DNA from: Streptomyces flavofungini
GTDB lineage: Bacteria; Actinomycetota; Actinomycetes; Streptomycetales; Streptomycetaceae
NCBI RefSeq assembly: GCF_014650815.1
Contig: NZ_BMVR01000008.1
Coordinates: 186,001-250,000, forward strand
Reading direction: 5' to 3'
Length of the DNA stretch: 64,000 nucleotides
The notes under the pieces were generated by a model. The model was not told where the DNA came from. It saw only the letters and a program-made list of their open reading frames with translations, and made no database searches. The position numbers were made by a program, and so were the translations under genes. Positions 50,052-57,140 of the stretch are shown piece by piece (within the stretch, counting starts at the first letter, position 1; each line of letters opens with the position of its first letter).

Positions 50052-51488
50052 TCACACGGAGACCGGCACCCGCTCCTCAGCCGGGGCCTCCGCCGGGGCG
50101 CCCGCCGCCCCGGCCCGCCGCCGCGGCAGCACCGCCGCGGCGACCGCCCCCACGCCGACCACGGCCGCTCCCACCCACAGCGCGGGCTCGAGCCCGTCCA
50201 CGAACGCCACCGGCGACTCGTACCCGCCCTGCGAGGTGAAGACCGAGGCCAGCATCGCGACACCGAGCGCCCCGCCCACCTCCCGCAGCGCGTTGTTCGC
50301 CCCGGAGGCGATGCCCTGCTCGGCGGGCCGGACGCTGGCCATGACCAGGCTGGCGGCCGGGGCGAAGTACAGGGCCATGCCGATCCCGCTGAGGATCAGG
50401 GCGGGGAGCTGCGCGGCGTACGACACGTCGGGCGACAGGACGACCGCGAACCAGCCGAGGCCGATGGCCTGGAGGGCGAGCCCTGCGGTGACGATCGGGC
50501 GGCCGCCGATGCGGTCGGAGAGGTAGCCCGCGATCGGCGCGACGATCATCGGCATGCCGGTCCAGGGCAGCAGCCGCAGGCCCGCCTCGGTCGGCGAGTA
50601 GCCGAGCACCCCTTGCAGGAACTGGCTGAGCAGGAAGATCGAGCCGAACATCCCGACGAACATCAGCAGGCTGGCCGCGTTGATCGCGGAGAACGCCCGG
50701 CTCCGGAAGAGCCGCATCGGGAGCATCGCGTTCTCGTTGCGGATGCCGTGGTGCACGAAGCCGCCGAGCAGCGCGGCACCCGCGGCCAGACCGATCAGGA
50801 CGGGCGCGCTGGTCCAGCCGTCGATGTTGCCGCGGATCAGGGCGTACACGATGCCGAAGAGGCCGCCGCTGGCGAGCAGCGTGCCGACGATGTCGAGGCG
50901 GGCGCCGGTGCCGTACGACTCCGTGAGGCGCATCCGGGCGAGCGGCAGCAGGGCCAGGCCCAGCGGAACGTTCAGCCAGAAGATCCACTGCCAGGAGACG
51001 TGCTCGGTGAGCGCGCCGCCGATCAGCGGGCCGCTGGCGACCGCGAGGCCGTTGACGGCGCCCCAGATCCCGTACGCCATCCCGCGCTTGGCCGCCGGCA
51101 CCGCGGCCGTGAGCAGCGTCAGGGTGAGCGGCATCATGATCGCGGCGCCGACGCCCTGCACCGCGCGGGCCGCGATCAGCTCGTCGAGGCCGGGCGCGAG
51201 GGCCGCCGCGGCGGAGGCTCCGGTGAAGATCGCGAGGCCGATCCCGAAGAGCTTGCGGCGCCCGAACCTGTCCCCCAGGGCCGCGCCGAACATCAGCAGC
51301 ACGGCGAAGGTGAGGGTGTAGGCGCTCACGGTCCATTCGAGGTCTTCTATCGCGCCGCCCAGGTCCTTGCGGATGGAGGGCAGCGCGGTGGTGACGACGA
51401 GGTTGTCGAGGGCCGCCATGAATCCGGCGACGCTGGTGATGACGAGGGCCCAGACGGTCCCCCCGCGGTGTGCTGTCTGCTGTGACAT
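50052..51488 (-). CDS. MFS drug exporter, DHA2 (14-helix) family
   Basis: This 478-residue protein has about 14 hydrophobic segments. MFS motif A-like sequence GDRFGRRKLFGIG lies in the second loop, RAVQGVGAAIMMPLTLTLL follows, and antiporter motif C-like GLAVASGPLIGGAL is in helix 5. These mark the EmrB/QacA (DHA2) proton-antiporter family, which exports hydrophobic or cationic toxic compounds. The tail is Arg/Ala-rich and cytoplasmic. It lies downstream of a TetR gene on the same strand, and a 20-bp palindrome matching the one at the TetR promoter lies just before its start. Confidence 0.9.
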   Translation of the reverse strand: MSQQTAHRGGTVWALVITSVAGFMAALDNLVVTTALPSIRKDLGGAIEDLEWTVSAYTLTFAVLLMFGAALGDRFGRRKLFGIGLAIFTGASAAAALAPGLDELIAARAVQGVGAAIMMPLTLTLLTAAVPAAKRGMAYGIWGAVNGLAVASGPLIGGALTEHVSWQWIFWLNVPLGLALLPLARMRLTESYGTGARLDIVGTLLASGGLFGIVYALIRGNIDGWTSAPVLIGLAAGAALLGGFVHHGIRNENAMLPMRLFRSRAFSAINAASLLMFVGMFGSIFLLSQFLQGVLGYSPTEAGLRLLPWTGMPMIVAPIAGYLSDRIGGRPIVTAGLALQAIGLGWFAVVLSPDVSYAAQLPALILSGIGMALYFAPAASLVMASVRPAEQGIASGANNALREVGGALGVAMLASVFTSQGGYESPVAFVDGLEPALWVGAAVVGVGAVAAAVLPRRRAGAAGAPAEAPAEERVPVSV

Positions 51489-51514
51489 CGCTCCCCCATG
51501 ACGGCGAGTATCAG

Positions 51515-51534
51515 GTTAGTTATTAATGACTAAC
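51515..51534 (-). promoter_or_regulatory. TetR operator, MFS side
   Basis: A 20-bp inverted repeat GTTAGT-N8-ACTAAC, 26 bp upstream of the MFS start. Same outer half-sites as 52187-52206. Confidence 0.75.
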
Positions 51535-51611
51535 TTTCGCGGGCATAATGCTCCCCGACGGGCCCGCGGGCCCGACAGGGTGGTGACATGGCGCGCCGGG
51601 GCCCGACAGGC

Positions 51612-52178
51612 CTAGGCGGACGGCTCCCGCGGCTGAGCCGAGAGGTACATCCCTTCCCAGACCCGGTGCTCGGGCGGAAATCCCATGGCCGACAGGACAT
51701 TGATCAGCATCCCGTACGCCATGAACGTCGTCGTCTCGTCCGCATCGGCCCCGAGCGGCAGATGCGCGGCCTCCCAGATCTCCATCCATCCGGCGCGCAC
51801 CATCTCGCCGAACTCGTGGTCCCCGGAGGCCTCGGCGGCCGCCACGGCGACGTACGTCTGGAGTTGCATCCGCAGCTTGTCGGGGTCGTCCGCGATGAGC
51901 TGCGAGTACGCGATGGCCATGGCGTGCAGGGCCTCCTCGCCGTGCAGGCCTTCACCTGCCTTCTCGAAGACCTGGCGGGTCTCCTCCAGACAGCGCGCCG
52001 ACGCCGCCAGGAAGATCGCCTTCTTGCTCGGGAAGAGCCGGAAGAGATACGGCTGCGAGACCCCGACGCGCTTGGCGATCGCCTCGGTCGACGTCCCGTA
52101 GTACCCACCGCTGGCGAATTCGCTCATCGCCGCACGGATGACGCTCTCGCGCCTCTCCTCTGCGCTCATCCTGACCAT
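51612..52178 (-). CDS. TetR/AcrR family transcriptional repressor
   Basis: This 188-residue protein has the N-terminal TetR helix-turn-helix (YYGTSTEAIAKRVGVSQPYL then FRLFPSKKAIFLAA, about residues 24-58) and a helical ligand-binding domain. The ATG at 52178 is used; an ATG three codons later is also possible. Matching palindromes lie 8 bp before its own start and before the MFS gene, so it probably represses both and is released by a substrate of the pump. Confidence 0.9.
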   Translation of the reverse strand: MVRMSAEERRESVIRAAMSEFASGGYYGTSTEAIAKRVGVSQPYLFRLFPSKKAIFLAASARCLEETRQVFEKAGEGLHGEEALHAMAIAYSQLIADDPDKLRMQLQTYVAVAAAEASGDHEFGEMVRAGWMEIWEAAHLPLGADADETTTFMAYGMLINVLSAMGFPPEHRVWEGMYLSAQPREPSA

Positions 52179-52186
52179 GCGACTAA

Positions 52187-52206
52187 GTTAGTGTCCAATC
52201 ACTAAC
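52187..52206 (-). promoter_or_regulatory. TetR operator, self-regulation
   Basis: A 20-bp inverted repeat with GTTAGT and ACTAAC outer half-sites separated by 8 bp (inner pairs extend it to 7+7). It lies immediately upstream of the repressor start. Confidence 0.75.
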
Positions 52207-52220
52207 CATGTCAAGCGGTG

Positions 52221-52300
52221 GCTGCGGAGAAGCGGGGTGAGGTGCGGTGAGACGGGACGAAGTGCGATGAGACGAGGCGAGGGGCGGTGAGGGGCGGGAG
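52221..52300. repeat. 20-bp degenerate tandem repeat
   Basis: Three to four copies of a purine-rich 20-bp unit of the form RGTGCGRTGAGACGRGRCGA lie end to end at 52241-52260, 52261-52280 and 52281-52300, with a more diverged copy before them. Confidence 0.6.
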
Positions 52301-52309
52301 CGGTACGCG

Positions 52310-52341
52310 TAAGGGGCGCCCGCAATGGCGGACGCCCCTTA
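52310..52341 (-). terminator. Terminator after the MaoC pair
   Basis: A 14-bp stem (TAAGGGGCG-TCCGC with one wobble) lies 25 bp past the stop codon of the gene at 52366. Confidence 0.7.
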
Positions 52342-52365
52342 CCTGATGCCTTTCGGCCCCGTCGC

Positions 52366-52794
52366 TCAGGCCAGCCGTACAACAGCCCGGGACATGCCGA
52401 GCACCTTCTGGTCGCCGCTCTTGGCCAGCAGGTCGACTCGGACCTGCTGGTCGTCGAGCTTGGCCGCGACCTTGGCGCTGACCTCGATCGTGGCGCCCTT
52501 GTCGTCGTTCGGGACGACGACGGGCTTGGTGAAGCGGACGCCGTACTCGACGACAGCGGCCGGGTCACCCGTCCAGTCCGTCACGACGCGGATGGCCTCG
52601 GCCATCGTGAACATGCCGTGCGCGATGACGTCGGGCAGGCCGACCTCGACCGCGAACTTCTCGTTCCAGTGGATCGGGTTGAAGTCCCCGGAGGCACCCG
52701 CGTACTGCACCAATGTGGCGCGTGTCACCGGGAAGGTCCGGGCCGGGAGTTCGGTGCCGACCTCGACGTCGTCGTATGCGATCTTCGCGGTCAT
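52366..52794 (-). CDS. MaoC-family dehydratase, HadB-like catalytic subunit
   Basis: The 142-residue hot-dog-fold protein has the hydratase-2 motif AGASGDFNPIHWNEKFA, which contains the catalytic Asp and His. It is the active partner of the upstream MaoC gene, 4 bp away. In mycobacteria the equivalent pair HadA/HadB sits in the same place next to rpmG, tRNA genes and secE-nusG, and dehydrates (R)-3-hydroxyacyl-ACP in fatty-acid elongation. The likely role here is a 3-hydroxyacyl dehydratase in fatty-acid or related metabolism. Confidence 0.85.
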   Translation of the reverse strand: MTAKIAYDDVEVGTELPARTFPVTRATLVQYAGASGDFNPIHWNEKFAVEVGLPDVIAHGMFTMAEAIRVVTDWTGDPAAVVEYGVRFTKPVVVPNDDKGATIEVSAKVAAKLDDQQVRVDLLAKSGDQKVLGMSRAVVRLA

Positions 52795-52798
52795 GGCG

Positions 52799-53263
52799 TC
52801 ACGCCCCTTCTGCGGCGGGTTCCGCCGCGCGCGCGACGAGCTTGGTCCAGGCGGTCACGACGTGCTCCCCCGCCGCGTCGTGGACCTCGCCGCGGATGTC
52901 CAGGATGTCGTTGCCCGCCATGGACTTGATGGCCTCGATGGTCGACGTCACCGTGAGCCGGTCGCCCGCGTACACGGGACGCGTGTACGTGAACTTCTGG
53001 TCGCCGTGCACGACTCGGCTGTAGTCGAGCCCCAGCTGCGGGTCCTCGATGACCTTGCCCGCGGCCTTGAAGGTGATCGCGAACACAAAGGTCGGCGGGG
53101 CGAGCACATCGGGGTGGCCGAGCGCCTTGGCGGCTTCCGGGTCGGCGTACGCGGGGTTGGCGTCACCCACGGCGACCGCGAATTCGCGGATCTTCTCGCG
53201 GCCGACCTCATAGGGGTCGGTGGGCGGGTAGGACCGCCCCACGAAGGACTGGTCGAGCGCCAT
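52799..53263 (-). CDS. MaoC-like N-terminal domain protein, HadA-like (UPF0336)
   Basis: This 154-residue protein has the FAS1-type MaoC N-terminal domain: MALDQSFVGRSYPPTDPYEV, then AVGDANPAYADPEAAKALGH. In the place of the active-site His it has Tyr (NPAY), so it is probably the non-catalytic, substrate-binding subunit of a heterodimer with the next gene. The ATG at 53263 matches the actinobacterial UPF0336 family. It follows rpmG behind a hairpin. Confidence 0.87.
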   Translation of the reverse strand: MALDQSFVGRSYPPTDPYEVGREKIREFAVAVGDANPAYADPEAAKALGHPDVLAPPTFVFAITFKAAGKVIEDPQLGLDYSRVVHGDQKFTYTRPVYAGDRLTVTSTIEAIKSMAGNDILDIRGEVHDAAGEHVVTAWTKLVARAAEPAAEGA

Positions 53264-53353
53264 GGCTCGGCACCTCCTGGCAGCTGGGTTCTCGGTACGG
53301 ATGTGGACGGCGCCGACGCCGGGGCGGCGGCAGGGCGGGTCCGGAAACGCCTC

Positions 53354-53384
53354 GAGGCCGCCCCCAGTGATCGGGGGCGGCCTC
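53354..53384 (-). terminator. Terminator after rpmG
   Basis: A perfect 12-bp stem (GAGGCCGCCCCC) with a 7-nt loop lies 16 bp past the rpmG stop codon. No long T tract; it may only partly stop transcription into the MaoC genes. Confidence 0.65.
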
Positions 53385-53400
53385 AAGTACTAGCCTGTTT

Positions 53401-53565
53401 TTATCGCGTTTCGCGGTGCGCGGTGTGCGAGTTGCAACGCGGGCAGTGCTTCTTCATCTCCAGTCGGTCCGGGTTGTTACGCCGGTTCTTCTTGGTGATG
53501 TAGTTCCGCTCCTTGCACTCCACGCAGGCCAGCGTGATCTTCGGGCGGACGTCTGTGGCAGCCAC
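53401..53565 (-). CDS. rpmG: 50S ribosomal protein L33 (zinc-binding form)
   Basis: The 54-residue protein starts [20 protein letters not shown] and has the two zinc knuckles CVEC (Cys14, Cys17) and CPRC (Cys41, Cys44), so this is the zinc-dependent form. L33 binds 23S rRNA near the E site. The GTG start has an AAGGAG ribosome-binding site. It lies downstream of tRNA-Thr and tRNA-Met, behind a hairpin that could attenuate transcription. Confidence 0.96.
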
Positions 53566-53610
53566 GTGAGTGCTCCTTGACGGACGGATGGACGGATGAA
53601 CGCATAAAAG

Positions 53611-53648
53611 AGTAGCCGATCGGAGGACCGACCCCACAATCGGCTACT
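53611..53648 (-). terminator. Hairpin between tRNA-Met and rpmG
   Basis: AGTAGCCGAT pairs perfectly with ATCGGCTACT (10 bp, 18-nt loop), and CTTTTATG follows on the minus strand. It probably terminates the tRNA-Thr/tRNA-Met transcript or leaks into rpmG. Confidence 0.75.
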
Positions 53649-53653
53649 AAGGG

Positions 53654-53726
53654 TAGCGGTGACCGGACTTGAACCGGTGACACAGCGATTATGAGCCGCT
53701 TGCTCTACCGACTGAGCTACACCGCT
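53654..53726 (-). tRNA. tRNA-Met (CAT), elongator
   Basis: The 73-nt cloverleaf has acceptor AGCGGTG/CACCGCT, D-arm GCTC/GAGC, and anticodon loop CTCATAA (anticodon CAT). The normal 1-72 A-U pair argues against an initiator tRNA, and position next to tRNA-Thr and rpmG fits elongator Met. Ile(CAU) cannot be fully excluded by eye. No encoded CCA. Confidence 0.93.
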
Positions 53727-53776
53727 GCGATGCGCTTCGGCCCCTCGCCCGGAAGCGAGGAACCTTCACACATCAG

Positions 53777-53849
53777 AGCCCCAATGCGGAATCGAACCGC
53801 AGACCTTCTCCTTACCATGGAGACGCTCTACCGACTGAGCTATTGGGGC
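53777..53849 (-). tRNA. tRNA-Thr (GGT)
   Basis: The 73-nt cloverleaf has acceptor GCCCCAA/TTGGGGC, anticodon arm TCTCC-ATGGTAA-GGAGA (anticodon GGT) and T-arm TGCGG-TTCGATT-CCGCA. The CCA tail is not encoded. It is the first gene of the tRNA-Thr/tRNA-Met/rpmG group. Confidence 0.96.
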
Positions 53850-54151
53850 GAGCGATGAAGACATTACACGGTCGGCCGCCGATCGCCCAAATCCGTTTCG
53901 CCAGGGCCGTCCGGGGGCATGACAGCGACCCGAAAAAGGCCGTCCCACCCGCCTCACCAGGGATCACCAGGCCCTCGCACCACAGCAGTACGACTATTGC
54001 GCTCCTCCGCGAAGCGGGCTCCCCGCCGTCCTAGGCTCGACCCACGCTGCGTGATCTTGCGTGCCTAGGGGCCGCCGTCCACGCGCGCCCTCGGGTCGCG
54101 TCCCGGCACGCCTCGAGCCGCCTGCAGCCGCCCCCGAGCACCAGGAGCGCG
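53850..54151. other. Intergenic region between tRNA-Thr and the amidohydrolase gene
   Basis: This 302-bp gap between divergent genes holds the tRNA-Thr promoter (53861-53890) at one end and an AGGAG ribosome-binding site at the other. Nothing else is evident in it. Confidence 0.6.
53861..53890 (-). promoter_or_regulatory. Predicted tRNA-Thr promoter
   Basis: TTGGGC (53890-53885), an 18-bp spacer and TAATGT (53866-53861), with the start about 5 nt before the mature tRNA. Confidence 0.55.
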
Positions 54152-55600
54152 ATGCCTGACAGCCAGCCGCAGCAGCCCTCTTCGCCCGACTCCCCCGACT
54201 CCCCCGATTCCCGGGACCCGCAGGACTCTCAGGACTTCCGGGGCTCGGGCTCTCAGGACTCCCGGGACGCGTGCGACTCCCCGGGCCCTGCGGGCTCCCC
54301 GGCTCCGGCACCTTCCGCGCCGCCTTCGGTGTCGCCGTCCGCACCGCCCTCCGGGACACCTTCCGCGCCAACCTCCGCGCTGCTGCTCTGCGGGGCGCGG
54401 CTGACGGACGGCAGGACCGTGGACGTACGCCTCGGCGAAGGCCGTATCGAGGCCGTCGGCACGGCGGGCAGCCTCGCCGCGCACGCGGGGCGCCTGGACC
54501 TGAGCGGCTATCTCCTGCTGCCCGCGGCGGCCGAGCCGCACGCGCACAGCGACACGGCGCTCAGCGCGCTCGCGGAGGGCCCGGTCCCGGGGGACGTCCA
54601 GGACGTGCAGCGGCGCGCCACCGAGGCGGCCCTGCTGCAGCTCGGGCACGGGGCGACGGCGCTGCGTTCGCACGTGCGGATCGGTGACGTGCAGGGCCTG
54701 GACGCTCTGCAGGCGGTGCTGCAGGCGCGGCGTTCGCTGCGCGGGCTCGCCGATCTGTCGGTGGTGGCGGTGCCGCGGCTGCTGACCGGGGTGGCGGGCG
54801 CGGACGGGATGGCGATGCTGCGGGACGCGGTGAAAATGGGCGCCTCCGTAGTGGGCGGTTGTCCCGATCTGGACCCCGATCCGACGGGGTACGCGGAGGC
54901 GGTGCTCGACCTCGCGGCGGAGCACGGCTGCGCGGTCGACCTGCATACGGACGGCGCGGATCCGGCCCGGCTCGCGCGGTTCGCGGCGGCTGCCGGAGGC
55001 CTGCGGCCGGGGGTGGCGATCGGGCCGTGCGGCGGGCTCGGGCGGCTGCCGGCCGACGTGGCCGCGCGGGCCGCGGAGCAGTTGGCGGCGGCCGGTGTGA
55101 CGGTGGTGTGCCTGCCGCAGGGCGGCTGCGGGAGCACGGCGCACGGGGCACGGGCGGGGCGCGCGGGGGCGGAGGACGGCGGGACGGTCCCGATTCGGCT
55201 GTTGCGGGCCGCCGGGGTGCGGGTCGCGGCGGGCAGCGGGGCGCTGCGGGACGTGGCGAACCCGGTGGGCCGCGGGGATCCGCTGGAGGCCGCGTACCTC
55301 CTCGCGTCCCGGCAGGGGCTGCGCCCCGAGGAGGCCTACGACGCGGTGAGTTCGGCGGCGCGGGCGGCGATGGGGCTGCCCGAGGTCAGGGTGGAGGCGG
55401 GGTTCCCCGCGGAGCTCCTCGCGGTACGCGGCGACACCCTCGCCGGGGCGCTGTCCCTGGCGTACAGCCGCATCGTGGTGCACCGGGGGCGCGTGGTGGC
55501 GCGGACCAGCGCGGTGCGGGAGTACTGCGACTCGGCGGCCGCGGTGGCGCTCGACCTGCCTCGGCAGGGGCGGGGGCAGGGGGGCGGGGTGGCTTCGTGA
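54152..55600 (+). CDS. Cytosine-deaminase-like amidohydrolase with degenerate metal site
   Basis: The 482-residue protein starts with about 75 residues of Ser/Pro/Asp-rich low-complexity sequence (PDSPDSPDSRDPQDSQD), then an amidohydrolase fold like E. coli CodA. The first metal motif is kept (AEPHAHSD), as is the His of VDLHTDG. However, the Glu of CodA's HCDE is Gly here, the next metal His is replaced (GPCGGLG), and the Asp of the fourth motif is missing (AAGSGALRD). It may be inactive or have a changed activity. The AGGAG site supports the start, but the real start could be later. It is read divergently from the tRNAs. Confidence 0.72.
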   Translation: MPDSQPQQPSSPDSPDSPDSRDPQDSQDFRGSGSQDSRDACDSPGPAGSPAPAPSAPPSVSPSAPPSGTPSAPTSALLLCGARLTDGRTVDVRLGEGRIEAVGTAGSLAAHAGRLDLSGYLLLPAAAEPHAHSDTALSALAEGPVPGDVQDVQRRATEAALLQLGHGATALRSHVRIGDVQGLDALQAVLQARRSLRGLADLSVVAVPRLLTGVAGADGMAMLRDAVKMGASVVGGCPDLDPDPTGYAEAVLDLAAEHGCAVDLHTDGADPARLARFAAAAGGLRPGVAIGPCGGLGRLPADVAARAAEQLAAAGVTVVCLPQGGCGSTAHGARAGRAGAEDGGTVPIRLLRAAGVRVAAGSGALRDVANPVGRGDPLEAAYLLASRQGLRPEEAYDAVSSAARAAMGLPEVRVEAGFPAELLAVRGDTLAGALSLAYSRIVVHRGRVVARTSAVREYCDSAAAVALDLPRQGRGQGGGVAS

Positions 55601-55636
55601 GGGGCCGGGCGGGGCGCCTTCCGCGGTGCTGCGGTG

Positions 55637-55728
55637 CGCCTCCTGAGGGTGCCGCGAATCGCCTCATGCGGGTGCCGCGATACGCCTCCTGAGGGTGCCG
55701 CGACGCGTCTCCTGAGGTGCCGCGCTCG
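55637..55728. repeat. 23-bp tandem repeat, four copies
   Basis: Four adjacent copies of a unit like CGCCTCCTGAGGGTGCCGCG plus three variable bases lie at 55637, 55660, 55683 and 55706. The last copy is more diverged. It is intergenic, between the amidohydrolase and the NAD(P)-binding gene. Confidence 0.8.
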
Positions 55729-55857
55729 GCGCTGCACGCTCTCCGTACGCCGCCGAGTGGCCCCTACGCCTCCGGAGGGGTGGGCCGTGCGGCATGTGGC
55801 CCGCGCTGCGGGTCGTTCCGGCCGCGATCATGTGCGGGCTGCCGTACGGTCGGGAGC

Positions 55858-56514
55858 ATGCGCATTGTCATCGCTGGAGGTCATGGTCAGATCGCGCTGC
55901 GGCTGGAGCGACTGCTCGCCGCGCGCGGTGACGAAGCCGCAGGGCTCATCCGCAACTCCGCGCACGAGGCCGACCTCCGGGACGCGGGCGCCGAACCGGT
56001 GCTGTGCGACCTGGAGTCGGCGTCCGTGGACGAGGTCGCCCGGCACCTGGAGGGCGCGGACGCGGCCGTGTTCGCGGCGGGCGCGGGGCCCGGCAGCGGG
56101 GTGGACCGCAAGAACACCGTGGACCGGGACGCGGCCGTCCTGTTCGCGGACGCCGCGGAGCGGGCCGGGGCCCGCCGGTACCTCGTGGTGTCGTCGATGG
56201 GCGCGGACCCCGACCACCCCGGCGACGACATCTTCGACGCCTACCTGCGGGCCAAGGGCGAGGCCGACGCGTACGTACGCGGCCGCGACGCCCTGGACTG
56301 GACGGTCCTGCGTCCCGGCATGCTGACGGACGACGCCGGTACGGGCCTCGTACGCCTGGAGGCGTCGACCGGCCGCGGCCCGATCCCGCGCGACGACGTG
56401 GCCGCGGTGCTCGCGGAGCTCCTGGAGACCCCGGCGACGGCGGGCCTGACCCTGGAACTCATCAGCGGCTCGACGCCGGTCTCGGTGGCGGCGAAGTCGG
56501 TCGCGGGCAACTAG
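55858..56514 (+). CDS. NAD(P)-binding atypical short-chain dehydrogenase
   Basis: This 218-residue protein begins MRIVIAGGHGQIALRLERLL, a Rossmann dinucleotide loop of the atypical SDR (NmrA/SDR_a5) type, followed by LVVSSMGAD and the YLRAKGEAD motif where an active-site YxxxK would lie. The C-terminal part is short. Such proteins act as NAD(P)-dependent reductases or redox sensors; the substrate is unknown. The ATG at 55858 has a CGGGAG site and lies 7 nt after a TACGGT hexamer (55845-55850), suggesting a possible leaderless start. Confidence 0.85.
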   Translation: MRIVIAGGHGQIALRLERLLAARGDEAAGLIRNSAHEADLRDAGAEPVLCDLESASVDEVARHLEGADAAVFAAGAGPGSGVDRKNTVDRDAAVLFADAAERAGARRYLVVSSMGADPDHPGDDIFDAYLRAKGEADAYVRGRDALDWTVLRPGMLTDDAGTGLVRLEASTGRGPIPRDDVAAVLAELLETPATAGLTLELISGSTPVSVAAKSVAGN

Positions 56515-56536
56515 CTCCCGGCACCGCTGCCGGGCG

Positions 56537-56761
56537 TCAGAACAGCGGCAGTTGCCCCGGGAACTCCGGCACCACGTACCCGTCGAGCGCGGGCTGCGCG
56601 GCGCCGAGCTGCGCGTGCTGCCGGGAGCCCGGGCACGAGACCAGGTCCCCGGCACCGCGCGGCCCCGGCGGATCGTGGCGGGCGAACCTCCCACCCACGA
56701 CCGCGATTTCACGACGGCACACGGGGCAGTGTCTGCGACGGGACGAGCTGGACGACGACAT
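56537..56761 (-). CDS. Small CxxC-containing protein of unknown function
   Basis: This 74-residue protein begins with a Ser/Arg stretch (MSSSSSSRRRHCPVCRREIA) and has a CPVC knuckle with a later Cys (LVSCPGS), possibly a zinc ribbon. The C-terminus ends GQLPLF. I do not recognise a named family; homologs in Streptomyces are annotated as hypothetical. Upstream sequence in the same frame is not conserved-looking and overlaps the tRNA remnant. It converges on the SDR gene, 22 bp away. Confidence 0.65.
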   Translation of the reverse strand: MSSSSSSRRRHCPVCRREIAVVGGRFARHDPPGPRGAGDLVSCPGSRQHAQLGAAQPALDGYVVPEFPGQLPLF

Positions 56762-56848
56762 AGGTCCCAGTGTGCCCACGTCGGGGCCGGACCTGCGGGA
56801 GCCGGAGCCTTCGCGCAGCAGGCCGGAGCCGGAAAGGTCAGAACGAAA

Positions 56849-56888
56849 AGACCCCCTCCGCTTGCATTTCTGCAAACGGAGAGGGTCT
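56849..56888 (-). terminator. Strong terminator after the tRNA-Tyr-like remnant
   Basis: An 18-bp stem (AGACCC-TCTCCGTTTGCA with two imperfect pairs) closes a GAAA loop on the transcribed strand and is followed by TTTTCGTTC. It lies 8 bp past the 3' end of the remnant, the position expected for a tRNA terminator. Confidence 0.85.
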
Positions 56889-56896
56889 CCTTCATG

Positions 56897-56941
56897 TGGC
56901 GGCGCCAGGATTCGAACCTGGGAAGGCGAAGCCACACCGCC
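56897..56941 (-). pseudogene. tRNA-Tyr-like remnant (5' end plus 3' part, D and anticodon arms missing)
   Basis: On the minus strand GGCGGTGTG is directly joined to GGCTTCGCCTTCCCAGG, TTCGAAT, CCTGG and CGCCGCCA. The T-arm is perfect and the acceptor GGCGGTG pairs with CGCCGCC (one G-U). The 3' 37 nt match my memory of Streptomyces tRNA-Tyr, including its long variable arm, but the D-arm and anticodon arm are absent, so it cannot be a working tRNA. It could be a deletion product or an att-site remnant of an integrative element. The S. coelicolor element SLP1 uses tRNA-Tyr near this location, as I recall. Confidence 0.65.
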
Positions 56942-57140
56942 AGGGTTTGCTGCCCGGGGCCGCTCTGCGCGGTGCTCCGTGGCAACGACGTAAACGATAC
57001 CTGATGACCGGGGGTGCTTCGCCACCCGATTGATCGGCACCCGGCGGGGAGCCAGTGGCTAGGCTTTACGGATGCGGTCGGCGACTAGAAGGCCGTGTAC
57101 CCGCTGAGTACGCAGACCCCGATACAAGGAGCCACAGGAC

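Noticed and set aside
56770..57033. Plus-strand small protein containing a Q-D-S-N-L type sequence over the tRNA remnant
   Set aside because: This peptide pattern is a classic artefact of translating the reverse complement of a tRNA T-arm and acceptor end.
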